A stretch of 28,310 nt of DNA from positions 1-28,310 of the forward strand of contig JABVXU010000652.1 of the NCBI GenBank assembly GCA_013365365.1, in the 5' to 3' direction. This document shows positions 1-9,806 of this stretch, one piece after another. Both the position numbers and the translations under genes were made by a program. Source of the stretch: Cruorifilaria tuberocauda (Eukaryota; Nematoda; Chromadorea; Rhabditida; Onchocercidae). The first letter of the stretch is position 1; every line of letters begins with the position of its first letter. Below the pieces are notes generated by a model. It saw only the letters and a program-made list of their open reading frames with translations, searched no databases and was not told the DNA's origin.

Positions 1-271
1 CAAACTGGAAATGAAAGGTGTTCAAATGATAGCTTGCTGAATAATCTTTATAACTTTATTAATATTTGATTATTTAGTGAAATATTTTGAAGTAGAGTAA
101 TTTTGAACTGATTTAAAAGAAGAAAATAGTGTCAAAGGTGTTAGTTTCTCGAATTTTATCGCTTTTCTGATAATTTGTCATTTTAGTGATTTAGTACTTA
201 TTATTTGTATGGCATAATAAACAACTCTACCGTATATCTTTGGTAGCTTAACTATTCATTCATTCCAGATG

Positions 272-1759
272 GTAAGTAATACCAATCGATGTTTGATTTA
301 GTTAAATGATAATATATATGAATGAATGAACATTTGAGAGATGACAGAGGAAGCAAAATATGGAAGGGAAGGAGAGGGAAGGGTGAAAGGGTGGAAATTT
401 TTGTTGTCTTCAAAGAAAATTAAACATGAATATATAAATCAATTTTAAAAATAAATTCAAAATAGTTTGAAATTTCAGTGATATCAATTTTGTCAGATAA
501 TGGGCTGCATCTTCAATGATCGTTAATAATTTTACTGCTGCTTTAACTAATCAATCATTTCAGTTTTTCCTGGAATCAAAGTTTTAAAAATTTATAAAAT
601 TCGAAATTTCTTGTTCAGAAATTTTTTGGATCTTTTTCTTTAAAATTTTTTAAATGCCGCAATAAGAATTTAACTTTTATTTAAATTATGTTTTGTTGAT
701 CTTGCTAAAATCTTGATTTAGATAAAAAATGGTCAACTATCATTTTCTCATTTCTGTGTTGTTAGTCATCAATATCGTTAAAATTGAAATGTAATAAACA
801 ATATAAAGGTATATTTTCATTCATTCATTGATAGTTTCAGCCTTAGACATGTAAACTAAAGCTTAGGATTTCACTGATTAATGTCATTAAATATCGTAAA
901 AATATTTGGATTCACACATCTTTCGATAAGTAAGGCACAAATTACTTATTTTTTTAGAATACAAAATAAAAAACGTCCTCAATTGCATTTCAAACTAGAT
1001 AATGACATAATAAGCAATTTTCTATTATACAGAAAATTACAAAAAAACAAAAATACAAAAAAAATTATACAGAAAATCAAAATATCCTCAACTATCGTAT
1101 TCTGATATGAACCGATTGATTAGCTAATAGTAAGATTAGGACATAATGATATAAATGGATATATAACTTCTATCATTAGCGAAGTTTGATTTGGAATAAT
1201 TGCAAAAGCAGCAGCTGCAATTATCTCTACCGGCAATTAAAGAGGAAATGACGGAAATTTTATAGAATAGAGAATCTGAATTTATTTTTATCTGATTTTG
1301 TGTTAGACATAGATCTATCACTGGTTCAAATAAATCAGCACCTTAGCTTATGAATGGATCAAATCAACAAAACTTATTGTCATCCTTATCATTATCGGTC
1401 ACTGCTTGCGATTTCCAGTCTCACTTTTTGAAAAAATTTTATATTATTTTTTTGATGGTTGAATTCAGCTAAATATAACATTAATCTTTGTCACTCTGTA
1501 TTTATCACTGAATCATTGAAAGTTCAAATGAAAAAATCACTGCATTCGGACATGAAATTATTAGATGAAATGCTCTCTTTGTTTTAGCAGTCAAATTACT
1601 CATATGTGAAAGATTAAGCTTTACAGTTTTAAAAATTGTACATTAATGACCGAAATGTCACTACTCTTTCGTTCAAAATCTCAAAAGAAATCATAATTTA
1701 AAGTTTGAAAGCAATAATTAGCGAAACAAAGCATTTCGATACAGTTTTAACATTTCCAG
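272..1759. other. AT-rich stretch without a supported gene
   Basis: No exon chain could be assembled. There is an isolated CAG|ATG|GTAAGT junction at 266-277 and several TTTCAG acceptor-like sites (for example near 563 and 1428) without matching donors. The open frame at 881-1105 (+) is low-complexity Lys/Asn/Ile and unlikely to be real. The region could be intron or upstream sequence of the gene at 1760-2135. Confidence 0.5.
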
Positions 1760-1828
1760 CAGTATTTTCGTCCCAGAATTTTATGGAAAATTTCGGAAAA
1801 ATCGACACCCTACATCGAAATATTACCG
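1760..1828 (+). CDS. exon of an unrecognised plus-strand gene (part 1 of 3)
   Basis: Acceptor ACATTTCCAG|C, donor TACCG|GTTGAG. In the frame used it reads SIFVPEFYGKFRKNRHPTSK-YY with one base before and two after. The phase matches the next exon. The preceding exon, which must leave two bases, was not found. Other frames here are also partly open, so the case rests on the three-exon phase agreement. Confidence 0.5.
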
Positions 1829-1924
1829 GTTGAGAATTCAATTTGCAACGCATGCGGAGGAGCAGTGATCAATTTATATGCCCTAATTTTTATATGATGA
1901 ACATTGAAACATTGTTATTGTCAG

Positions 1925-2022
1925 ATACCACTCAAATTCATTAACGAATTCCTTTCCACCAGCACCATATATCCCGGAATATTTCGTCAACGATCCGAAT
2001 GTTGCTAGCTTAAGAACAGTAG
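1925..2022 (+). CDS. exon of an unrecognised plus-strand gene (part 2 of 3)
   Basis: Acceptor ATTGTCAG|A, donor AGTAG|GTTAGTG; 32 codons plus one base. Encodes YHSNSLTNSFPPAPYIPEYF then VNDPNVASLRTV, a Pro/Tyr-rich segment. The joining codon to part 1 is CG+A (Arg). The VPEFY in part 1 and IPEYF here are loosely similar. No family is recognised. If the intron were retained, the frame would end within two codons. Confidence 0.55.
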
Positions 2023-2085
2023 GTTAGTGAATAATTAATTCCAAAAATCGTTCAATTTCTATCTTATCACTTTCTATTTCACCAG

Positions 2086-2135
2086 GGTCAGCTTTCTTCA
2101 TTTCAAATGAATTTTACTTTTTCCGTAAAACTTGA
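2086..2135 (+). CDS. possible terminal exon of the unrecognised plus-strand gene (part 3 of 3)
   Basis: Acceptor CTATTTCACCAG|GG after a 63-nt intron. G+GG gives Gly, then SAFFISNEFYFFRKT and TGA at 2133-2135. Phase and splice sites are consistent, but the exon is short, AT-rich and not followed by an obvious AATAAA. It could be spurious, or the true exon could differ. Confidence 0.4.
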
Positions 2136-3060
2136 AATTGTGCTGCGATAAACGATGGAAAAAGTCAACTTCATGTAATTATTCAAGAAAACATCCCATG
2201 AAAATACAATTTCCGACAAAGCAAAATTCTATGAAATTACCAAAATAAGAAAGTTTACAGCTAATCTAAGAAAAAAATTTGATTCTTTGTAAACATTTAA
2301 CCTTTCGAAAGAAAAAAATCAAAGTCATTTACAAAGGAAAATCTCTACCAAAGAGATCATATACAAAATTCAAGCATTCAAATTTGTATGAATTCATCAA
2401 CATCATCAAAATTATACATCAAAAGAAAGAGACATTCAAGTATTCGAGAAAAAGAAAGAAAAAAGAAAGCATAGTTGGAAAAAGGCCCTTCCTATTTTTG
2501 TGTTCAATTATAATTTCACTTTATTTTGCACTAATAAGAAGTGAAAAATCCTTTTTTTTTCGTGATGTGATTCATTCACTCCAATTAATTAATGATTTCA
2601 TGCACAATTCTAACCAATTCCTGCCATATTTAATGCAATTAATTGTTCAGCTTTATATTATTTAACCACTGAATTCTGTAAAAATTATTAAACATTTCTG
2701 CATTTAAACAAGATCGAATTTTTCCTGAAATTTACAATTTTCGTTATTTAAAAGTAATTTAGTGATAAAATCGGAGAGGAAAGAGAAGAAAAATGAAAAA
2801 GAGAAGAGAAATATTGAACATTTCGATTAAAGCACAGTATGATATTTCTTTTTTCGAGAATAACCTCAATTGCTAAGAAGTAATTAATAGCAATCTAATA
2901 CAAACATGAATGAATGAATGAGTTTATCACGGGGGCAGTGGGGGACGGTGAACAGGGCAAATGAGTCTTTCCATTTTTTGTTTAATATGAAGTGAAGAAG
3001 GTGAAGGTAGCATTTGCATCGAGAAACATTGCTTCTTCTTCTTCCGTTACTTTTGATATT
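2136..3060. other. AT-rich intergenic stretch
   Basis: A 128-codon open frame at 2279-2665 (+) is rich in Lys, Ile, Phe and Ser with no motif. Its start lies in AT-rich sequence without gene-like context, and I regard it as chance. There is a short ATGA repeat at about 2904-2920 and a purine-rich run at 2770-2815. Nothing else is supported. Confidence 0.5.
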
Positions 3061-3065
3061 TCACT

Positions 3066-3289
3066 TTACTCCTCCTCTTGCTGCTGAACTTTCTTTGCGC
3101 CACCTTTCTTTCCGCCCTTCTTTCGCTTACCTCCAGCTTTCTTGGACTGTAACATTCATTTGTTCACAGAATCAAATGATGAATATGCTGACTAACCAAC
3201 TGATAATAGAATAAACTTACAGAGCTTTTACGTGCTCGTGGCTTCTTTGGTGATGAAGATTTCGCTTTTTTAGCTCGTTTCACTGCCAT
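3066..3289 (-). CDS. small Lys/Arg-rich nuclear-type protein, 49 residues, two exons
   Basis: Exon 1 is 3221-3289 (ATG at 3287-3289): MAVKRAKKAKSSSPKKPRAR then KSS, donor TCT|GTAAGT. The 74-nt intron ends GAATGTTACAG. Exon 2 is 3066-3146, phase 0: SKKAGGKRKKGGKKGGAKK, VQQQEEE, stop TAA. Twenty of 49 residues are Lys or Arg, with an SPKK motif like those of histone H1 tails and a short acidic end. This suggests a chromatin- or nucleic-acid-binding protein, or a sperm nuclear basic protein; that is inference, as I recognise no family. GCTATTTTTAG at 3320-3330 may be a trans-splice acceptor giving a 30-nt leader-side UTR. ATTAAA at 2981-2986 (minus) could be the poly(A) signal. Confidence 0.75.
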
Positions 3290-3319
3290 TTCTCTTTACA
3301 GGCGTAACTCGATGTATTG

Positions 3320-3330
3320 CTAAAAATAGC
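3320..3330 (-). promoter_or_regulatory. possible spliced-leader acceptor
   Basis: On the minus strand GCTATTTTTAG, 30 nt before the ATG of the Lys-rich small gene, has the TTTTTAG form of nematode acceptors with no donor nearby upstream. It may be a trans-splice site. Whether a leader is added here cannot be seen from DNA. Confidence 0.35.
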
Positions 3331-3929
3331 AATACGCGAAAGTTATATCATTTCACGTGAAAAATATATGCGAACATCTTGCAGTGTTAGGCTAAGCTTA
3401 AAATCGATAGAAATTTGAAAAATGTAAATAACAATTCTCGATTAAATGCTCATTCTTTTCTTTTTCTCAGCTCATATCTATGCATTAACTCTGAAGGTAA
3501 GAGAAGAGGTAATAACGGTTATAATTCGAGATTAAACTCATATCCAATCTATTATCACGGCTAATAATTACTGTTACAAGTAATAATAATATCGTTAGAT
3601 TTGCTATCAGAGTAGCAAGTATTGATTCGGTTGGTTTCGAATAATATGAAATGAAATGATGATTCTGCAGTATAACTTCCTGATGAAACTAGCAGAGAGG
3701 AGGAAGAGTATAGAACTGATAGTAATTATAAATGATGAAGCAAGCTTAAAGGCGGAGAAAGCAGCAATGAGGGAGGAGAGGGAAATGATTAGAAGACATA
3801 TTTGTCACAGAAATAATATGTAAGAGTCGGGGGTAGAAGAAGAAAAGGTTGGTTAGTTTAAAAATTTAAACAGAGGGAGCAATGGGCGGGGAAAAGGAAT
3901 GGCACACTCGCTCGTTGAAGTGAGTGAAG

Positions 3930-4145
3930 AAGCGAGCGAGCGAGCGAGCGAGCAATCTAGACCAATCAACTGCCTGGCTGACAACGACGACGACGACGAG
4001 TGGGTGACGGTGGCGCTGATGACGACGTCGAAGATAACAACAACAACAATAACAACAACAATTACGCTCCTCAACAAGTTCCGCCTCACTTGCTACGACC
4101 ACGACTACGACTACGACTACGACTACGACACGACTACGACGTACG
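3930..4145. repeat. cluster of microsatellites: (CGAG)n, (ACG)n, (AAC)n, (TACGAC)n
   Basis: Successive short arrays: GCGA units at about 3931-3953, ACG units at 3984-3999, AAC units at about 4036-4061 and TACGAC units at about 4100-4140, then CTG/CTACTG units to about 4175. Open frames on both strands here translate to low-complexity runs and are artefacts of the repeats. The block is much more GC-rich than its surroundings. Confidence 0.9.
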
Positions 4146-4283
4146 AGTACTGCTACTTCTGCTGCTGCTACGACTAATACCACAACACTTCAATCCTCTC
4201 TCCGAGCGCTTTTATACCTTTTCTGTTTCCCCCAGCTGCAAATTTACATAATGCATTATATGTTTTGGGGCGGAGCACTGTTG

Positions 4284-4305
4284 AAACGAGCGATATCGCT
4301 CGTTT
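4284..4305. other. perfect 22-bp palindrome
   Basis: The half-site AAACGAGCGAT is followed immediately by its exact reverse complement. A 12-bp palindrome (ATAATGCATTAT, 4248-4259) lies 24 bp to the left. The placement between two microsatellite blocks is notable. It may be a dimeric protein-binding site or a hairpin-forming sequence; no known site was recognised. Confidence 0.85.
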
Positions 4306-4365
4306 AATATTGATTTATCGATTGATCCATATGATGCCATCAAATCATCAGCAACAATTTCCTAT

Positions 4366-4368
<3 letters not shown>

Positions 4369-4400
<32 letters not shown>

Positions 4401-4470
4401 TATACATGTTTCTTACGTATATTCATACACATACACATACACATACACACAGACACAGACACAGACATGC
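4369..4470. repeat. (CA)n and related CACATA / CAGACA microsatellites
   Basis: A pure CA run at about 4369-4395 is followed by CACATA units at 4424-4448 and CAGACA units at 4449-4468. These are simple-sequence DNA with no coding value, and likely length-polymorphic between individuals. Confidence 0.92.
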
Positions 4471-4519
4471 ACAGACTCACAGAAATATACACGGAGCAGA
4501 CATCGATATGCGAACATAG

Positions 4520-7500
4520 AGAAAGATTGATGTAAACACAACATGCACAGTACGAAAACTAGTAAATAGCAGAGCATATTAGTGGGTTAACCATTCAAAG
4601 CTAACGAAGTAGTAAACAAGTGATGAAAGTAAGCTGTCAGGTTGATACAAATGTAGTAATGTGAGGAGAGACTGGATGGATCATGTTAAGGCAGAACTGA
4701 TTGGGAAGATGAGATAGCGAAGAGCAGATTTGTGATGGAAATGATAAAGGAATAATTTAATCAATTTTATCACTATCAGGTAGCCTTCACTCTGTCCATT
4801 CCCTTCCCTTGTTCTCTCGATCCGTGAAAGGAAAGGAAGGAGGGAGAGAGCGTGGGCATTTCAGGATCCTGTCTTCTCTCTCTTTCAGACACAATATGCT
4901 GATATTTCTAGCAGTCGGTAATCCTCATGCATGCTGAATTTAAATTGAAATGAAAAATCACATGCTATTTAATACGATAAAACTCATTGATAGAGTAGTA
5001 TTAATATTATTTTATATTTTTGCTAGAAAAAATTTCTTTTAAGAAAAAAAGTGCGAAATTTTTATCTATGCAATTTAATTGATTCATTTTCTACAAAATA
5101 ATTCATAAGTAGGAACTTTGTTCAATATTTCAATTGTTGAAAAGCAATTTCTCCCAAAAAATGAAAGAACTGAAGCCATAAATTGCTGAATCATTATTTT
5201 CGGTCAAAAGGAGAAAATGATGCAAACTAAATCGAATTTATTAATAAACAATATGACTTTCTTGGATATACATATGGTGCCAGAGATTTAGATTTAACCT
5301 AAGCCTGCTTCTTTAAACTTTATTAGTACTTATCACTGCTGAGTATTTATCACTCACCATTTATCACCGAATATAATTTTACTAAAGTTTCCTAAAGGAA
5401 GAACTTGCAAAGATTTCCAAAGGTCCTTTCTTCTTTCCACCCAATATCCATTACCTGATTTTAAAACCATTACTAGTGATTTGATCTTTCTGAAGCTTTG
5501 ATAATTTACAATGCATAATTTTTTTGAGCTATAGACTAATTTCCAGAAATAATGAAAATCAAAACTGTAATTTGACCTAAGCCAAATTTGATTTCATTGT
5601 CAAAACTTCTGCTGACCTTTTTTAGATTTCTTAATGATTTATTTCTTTTAATTTTTCAACTGTCCTATAACATCAGCAATATTTGATTATCTACAAAATT
5701 TCCTAATTTTAACTATCAATGATCACTTATCAATTGTCATCCAGATGATGATCACTTAATTGCTGCTATAGTATTGAAATAGGAAGTGTAAATGGCGATA
5801 TTTTGAACTTAATGATGCAAAAAGGTAAGAGCTTAAATGTTAGCATAAAAATTTGTAAGTATCACTTAAATAGAGTGTAAATTAGATGTTTATTTTTTTT
5901 ATGAAAACTTCGTGAAATTATAGCAACGTTGAGAAATTCAGCAAAATGGTCATGAAAATGAAAATATGAAGAGCTTGTTTTCTTTTTTCTTTCCAAAAAT
6001 TTAGCTGATATGCATATCTTATAAGTATAACCGGAAATGATTTTATCACATTATTTTGGGGGTGATTTTATCATACTTCGATTTTACCACCTTATCTATC
6101 ATTCTTCCTTGATAATTCTCTCCTCTTCCCGTCTAATACCGAGTAAAAAAAGTAGCAACCATTTGGCAGTGTAATGAAGAAAATTGCCATAGAAACTTCA
6201 GGCTACCCGAGAAGTGAACCATAGGTTTTTGATATCAGAAATCTATCAACCATGTAGTGATAGATATTCGATATTAATTCTATCTTTTGCAAGCCTTGTT
6301 TATTTTTTGATTATGACAGGTGGACAATTAGTCTTTGTCAAATTCCCTGTTAGGATTGTTTATTTATAGTCTGAATTAATTTTAAAGGTCATTATTAATC
6401 AGTTATATTGAAGTTATAAACAGACAAGTGCAGAAAATGACTACATTGCTACATCCAGTATGGAAATTACACTTACAATTCTGAAATTCATACTGATTAA
6501 TTGGAACATAAGTTCATAATGGATGCGATAAGTCTATGATCTGACATTTGACTACAATCAATCTACAGTAGTATTATCAATTGAAAGTTGCGTCGCATCA
6601 GATGATTGGACATTCTCGGCAACACCTCAGTGATTAAATAGTTTCGGAAGTGCTGATACTCGTCAACGTCAACTGATCATGATTTCAGTGTTTCCCAGTA
6701 TTTTTACAAAATTAAAAATTTCGAATAAAATTTTTAAAGATTGGGAGAAAGAAAGGAAAGCAGGACAAAAAGGAGTTTTGCTCAATGCAAACGCTTTCTA
6801 CTTTGTGATTCAGGATAATATGCTTCAGTAATGTTGTATGTATGCGTTTTTTCGGATTCAATACAATTTTAACAGTAATTTTATCTGATCCACACAAGTT
6901 GATGTGCTAACTGCTAGTATCGATGTACTGCAACAAATTGCAATCCTAAAACTATAAATCGTCTAAAATTTGTCAGAATTTACAGGGGATCAGGAAGAAA
7001 ATCTTATCGCTATAAAAAACCAGAAAAAATGATCCCGTTTATCCGGTATCACGCCGATCCGGTTAGTCGGATAGCGCCCGTTGGAAGATACACTAATGCA
7101 CGCGTTGATTGCTGAACGACTACGCCGGGACACCACAACAGCTACTGCACAACAACTAAATGACATATAACAGCATGTAACCAACCGATGATTCGTACCT
7201 TTCGATTTTCACGATATCTCGGGAATCCTAGAATTTTTTATCCTATCATGTAGCCAGAAAAATGAGCTATCAAATGATATCTAATATAGTCCAACTTAAT
7301 GAATCCTATCATGAACTATAATGGTTTTTTGAAAGTAATCGAAGAACTACTGAAAAATGTCGGAGTTGAGTTCAAGTTTCATTTCCAATTCCAGTTTTCC
7401 TGGATTTAATCTAGTTGGAAATTGAAGGAAAATCTGGAATTTCCAAGAAATATTCAAATTAGAATGGTGAAATTTCCATCTAAATCCGTCTTCTTGCACA

Positions 7501-8159
7501 TTACTTGTAATTCGCTATATAGTGCTGTCTACAAAATATGCAAAGTTTTACAAAACTTTTAGCAACTTTTTTATTCAAAATTTTCGATCCGCACGCAGTT
7601 CATATTTTCCTTGGCTCCGAAATGGTTTTATTTGGACGAGTTATCAATTAGGTAAGTGGTCGTTTCTACCTTTTCTCCTTATCATTTATCTGTATTCATG
7701 ATAATTTTCGAGAATTTTTGATCATCATCTTTTCGTTCAACACGAATTTTGTGTGTGAAGTTGCTTCCACTTATGTGATTGAAAAATAATGTTTGGAATA
7801 CACGTAGATGACTTTCAGCCTCTTCGCAATATATATTTTACGTTTTCAATTAAGCTTGCAATAATTATTCATTTGCTGTTCGTTAGTTGTATGCTTTAGT
7901 TATCTTTAAAGTAAATAAATGTAAATAAACCAAAATACAACTATCACTATAGTTTCAATGGACATATCATCACATCAGAAAATAAATTATTTATCGTGAT
8001 ATTTCGATTTTATAGTTTATTTAATATCAGTTTAATTTTCCTGAATAGTTCCCCTGATTGTTCCTAATGCTTCTTCTTTCCACTTTCAAATCATAAAATT
8101 TTTATTGGAAAACTTCGTGAGTGTGACTGTGTTTGTGAGAATAGACAGGAGAAGGAGAA
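4520..8159. other. long AT-rich intergenic stretch
   Basis: Apart from the transposon-like relic at 7028-7095, no exon pair, RNA gene or repeat is supported. A GC-richer island at about 6595-6690 reads VASDDWTFSATPQ then stops on the plus strand, but it lacks splice sites. The last 100 bases before 8160 may hold the promoter of the Arg-rich small gene; no TATA box is evident. Confidence 0.5.
7028..7095 (-). mobile_element. possible decayed end of a pogo/Tigger-like DNA transposon
   Basis: On the minus strand the stretch reads GGGCGCTATCCGACTAACCG, then GATCGGCGTGATACCGGATA, then AACGGGATCATTTTTTC. Repeated CGGATA/TATCCG/AACCGG blocks like these are common in terminal inverted repeats of pogo/Tigger-type elements, as far as I recall. 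ATCCG GTTAGT CGGAT (7057-7072) forms a small hairpin. No second terminal repeat and no transposase were found nearby, so this is a relic at most. Confidence 0.35.
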
Positions 8160-8814
8160 ATGGCAGGAGAGCGTGACCCAAAACGACTCGACATGCGCCA
8201 TCGGAATGCGCGACTGTTGGAACGAGGCCGACGACTGCACCGGAGTGCACTTCGGATCCAGGACGAAGTGATGCTTCTGCTCCGTCAGCAGTGCTTTCTC
8301 GTCCGGGACCGCAACATTCAGGTGCTGCAGTATCTGGAGCTACAGCTCATCTGCGAGATCATAGTACGTTCTCATCTTACATTTATTATCAAAATTATAA
8401 TATCCTCCTGCTAGCAATATCATTCTTATTATTGTCACTTGAAGAATTCTCTTTTTTTCAGCTTTCCTTCAAAAGTCATTTTTATGATATCTCTGAAATC
8501 CATTTAAGTAGTTTTTAGGTATAAATTTAATTTAAACACAGAAATTTGCATATGTACCATGTTTTCCTTCTTTTTTGTTTGATCCATTTTCTTTCTGAAT
8601 AAAAGTTAAAGATCATTTTAAAAAGAATAAATAACGTAATGAAAAGAAGCAGTACTTAAGTTACCAATTTTTCATCCAAAATAATATTTATCACATTATC
8701 AATTAAAAATTGAGAAATATCGAAATTCTAATTTCTTGTGTACAATTTTTTCTATAGCGTCGAAAACTCAATACGATCAGAAGACAGCGAAAACGCTTAT
8801 TGCGAATGCTATGA
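8160..8814 (+). CDS. small Arg-rich helical protein, 86 residues, two exons
   Basis: Exon 1 is 8160-8363: MAGERDPKRLDMRHRNARLL, ERGRRLHRSALRIQDEVMLL, LRQQCFLVRDRNIQVLQYLE, LQLICEII, with donor ATA|GTACGT. The intron ends TTTTTTCTATAG. Exon 2 is 8758-8814, phase 0: RRKLNTIRRQRKRLLRML and TGA. About 20 of 86 residues are Arg, and the middle has hydrophobic spacing typical of a long amphipathic helix. The basic C-terminus may bind nucleic acid or act as a localisation signal (inference). Exon 1 is about 57% GC by hand count, unlike its AT-rich surroundings. AATAAA at 8892-8897 is a suitable poly(A) signal. No family is recognised. Reading straight through the donor gives an 84-residue alternative with an unlikely AT-rich tail. 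Confidence 0.72.
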
Positions 8815-8891
8815 AAGGCAGAAATTGAAATGAAATAGAAAGCGGATTATAGTTAATCTTGTTTAATGATAATTTATCAAAAATTCATCTT

Positions 8892-8897
8892 AATAAA
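8892..8897 (+). terminator. AATAAA poly(A) signal of the Arg-rich small gene
   Basis: Hexamer 78 nt after the TGA at 8812-8814, in TCTTAATAAAATCC. Distance and form suit nematode 3' end processing. Confidence 0.55.
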
Positions 8898-9407
8898 ATC
8901 CATGAAAGTTTATCGTTTTATTGTTAGACGAATGGATATTTCATAGGATTTTGTATGCATTTAACATTACACAGTTAAGCTTTATTATAAATATAAATAA
9001 TTAATTGTAAATAATGAGGGAAGAGAGGGAAATGAGAAGTAAAATATTTGATTGGTAGAGAATATGAAAGATTAGGAGGTGAAATTTCACTGAAATCACT
9101 TTTGGCATACTTCAATGGAAAATTTTTTGACGTTTAGTATAAATGTTAATTCATAACGATCGTTAGCGATGTATTACAGTGAAATGCGATTTTGTACATT
9201 TGTTTCATTCCTTTACGGTTCCTTCCTGATATTATTTCAAAGAATTTTCATTTAATGTTTTCAAGTTTCTTTCTTATCAGACCTTCTTAGGAAGATATGA
9301 TAGCGGCGATGAATAAATTTGTCAATAAAATTTACTAATTACTGACAATACATGGCAAAATAACTACTGCCAATTATGATTATGAATGATTCGAAATGTT
9401 AATAATA

Positions 9408-9806
9408 TTAATATACCAAGAAAACAGTACTAATAAATCGAATGAAAATCAAAGTCAGTGATATCATTAGAATGATAATCTGCGGCAGGTAAAAAATGCC
9501 TATCAGCGGAAACAATAATTCTACTATTTAATTTCACAGTTAGCCAGTAATGTAGAGTTAACGAATGGTATTTCCAACGATTCGGGACTGAATCCCGTAC
9601 AATTCATATCATATTTTAACTTAACATCTTACATCAACTTGTTCGTTACAAGCCTCAAAGAAGTAAGGTTTATTTTGAGCCTTGCAGTCCAGGTTTTGAT
9701 CTTTGAATGGAACTTTATGATTGATTTGACTCCTGGTATTTACTTTCTTTGAATTGGACAGAGCTTGACTTCTTTGCTCTTTCTGTTTGTGGGAAAGGTC
9801 AACCAT
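9408..9806 (-). CDS. small protein with hydrophobic C-terminal tail, 81 residues, two exons (candidate)
   Basis: Exon 1 is 9633-9806: MVDLSHKQKEQRSQALSNSK, KVNTRSQINHKVPFKDQNLD, CKAQNKPYFFEACNEQVD, with donor GAT|GTAAGA. The 153-nt intron ends TTTTTTACCTGCCGCAG. Exon 2 is 9408-9479, phase 0: IIILMISLTLIFIRFISTVF, LVY, TAA. An in-frame TAG lies just upstream of the ATG, so the ORF is closed at both ends. The layout (polar basic front, hydrophobic last 23 residues) fits a tail-anchored membrane protein, with one Arg inside the hydrophobic segment. Without splicing, exon 1 would end in VDVRC. Nothing is recognised by family. AT-rich DNA often encodes Ile/Phe/Leu runs by chance, so exon 2 could be spurious. 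Confidence 0.42.

Noticed and set aside
1764..1891. A GATA-zinc-finger-like reading (ENSICNACGG) in another frame of the 1760-1828 exon
   Set aside because: The first CxxC pair required by a GATA finger is absent, and this frame does not join in phase to the next exon.
2279..2665. 128-codon plus-strand open frame
   Set aside because: Lys/Ile/Phe/Ser-rich product of AT-rich DNA with no motif, no clear promoter and no partner exons; length alone is weak evidence.
3853..4251. Overlapping open frames on both strands with poly-Val, poly-Asn and Tyr/Asp runs
   Set aside because: All are translations of microsatellites (CGAG, ACG, AAC, TACGAC units).
6990..7184. 64-codon minus-strand ORF
   Set aside because: It spans the transposon-like relic, begins in Cys/Val low-complexity sequence and has no splice sites or family match.
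9434..9482. Plus-strand ATG-led short exon ending CGGCAG|GTAAAA
   Set aside because: No downstream acceptor in phase was found, and the same bases are better explained as the acceptor and exon of the minus-strand gene.
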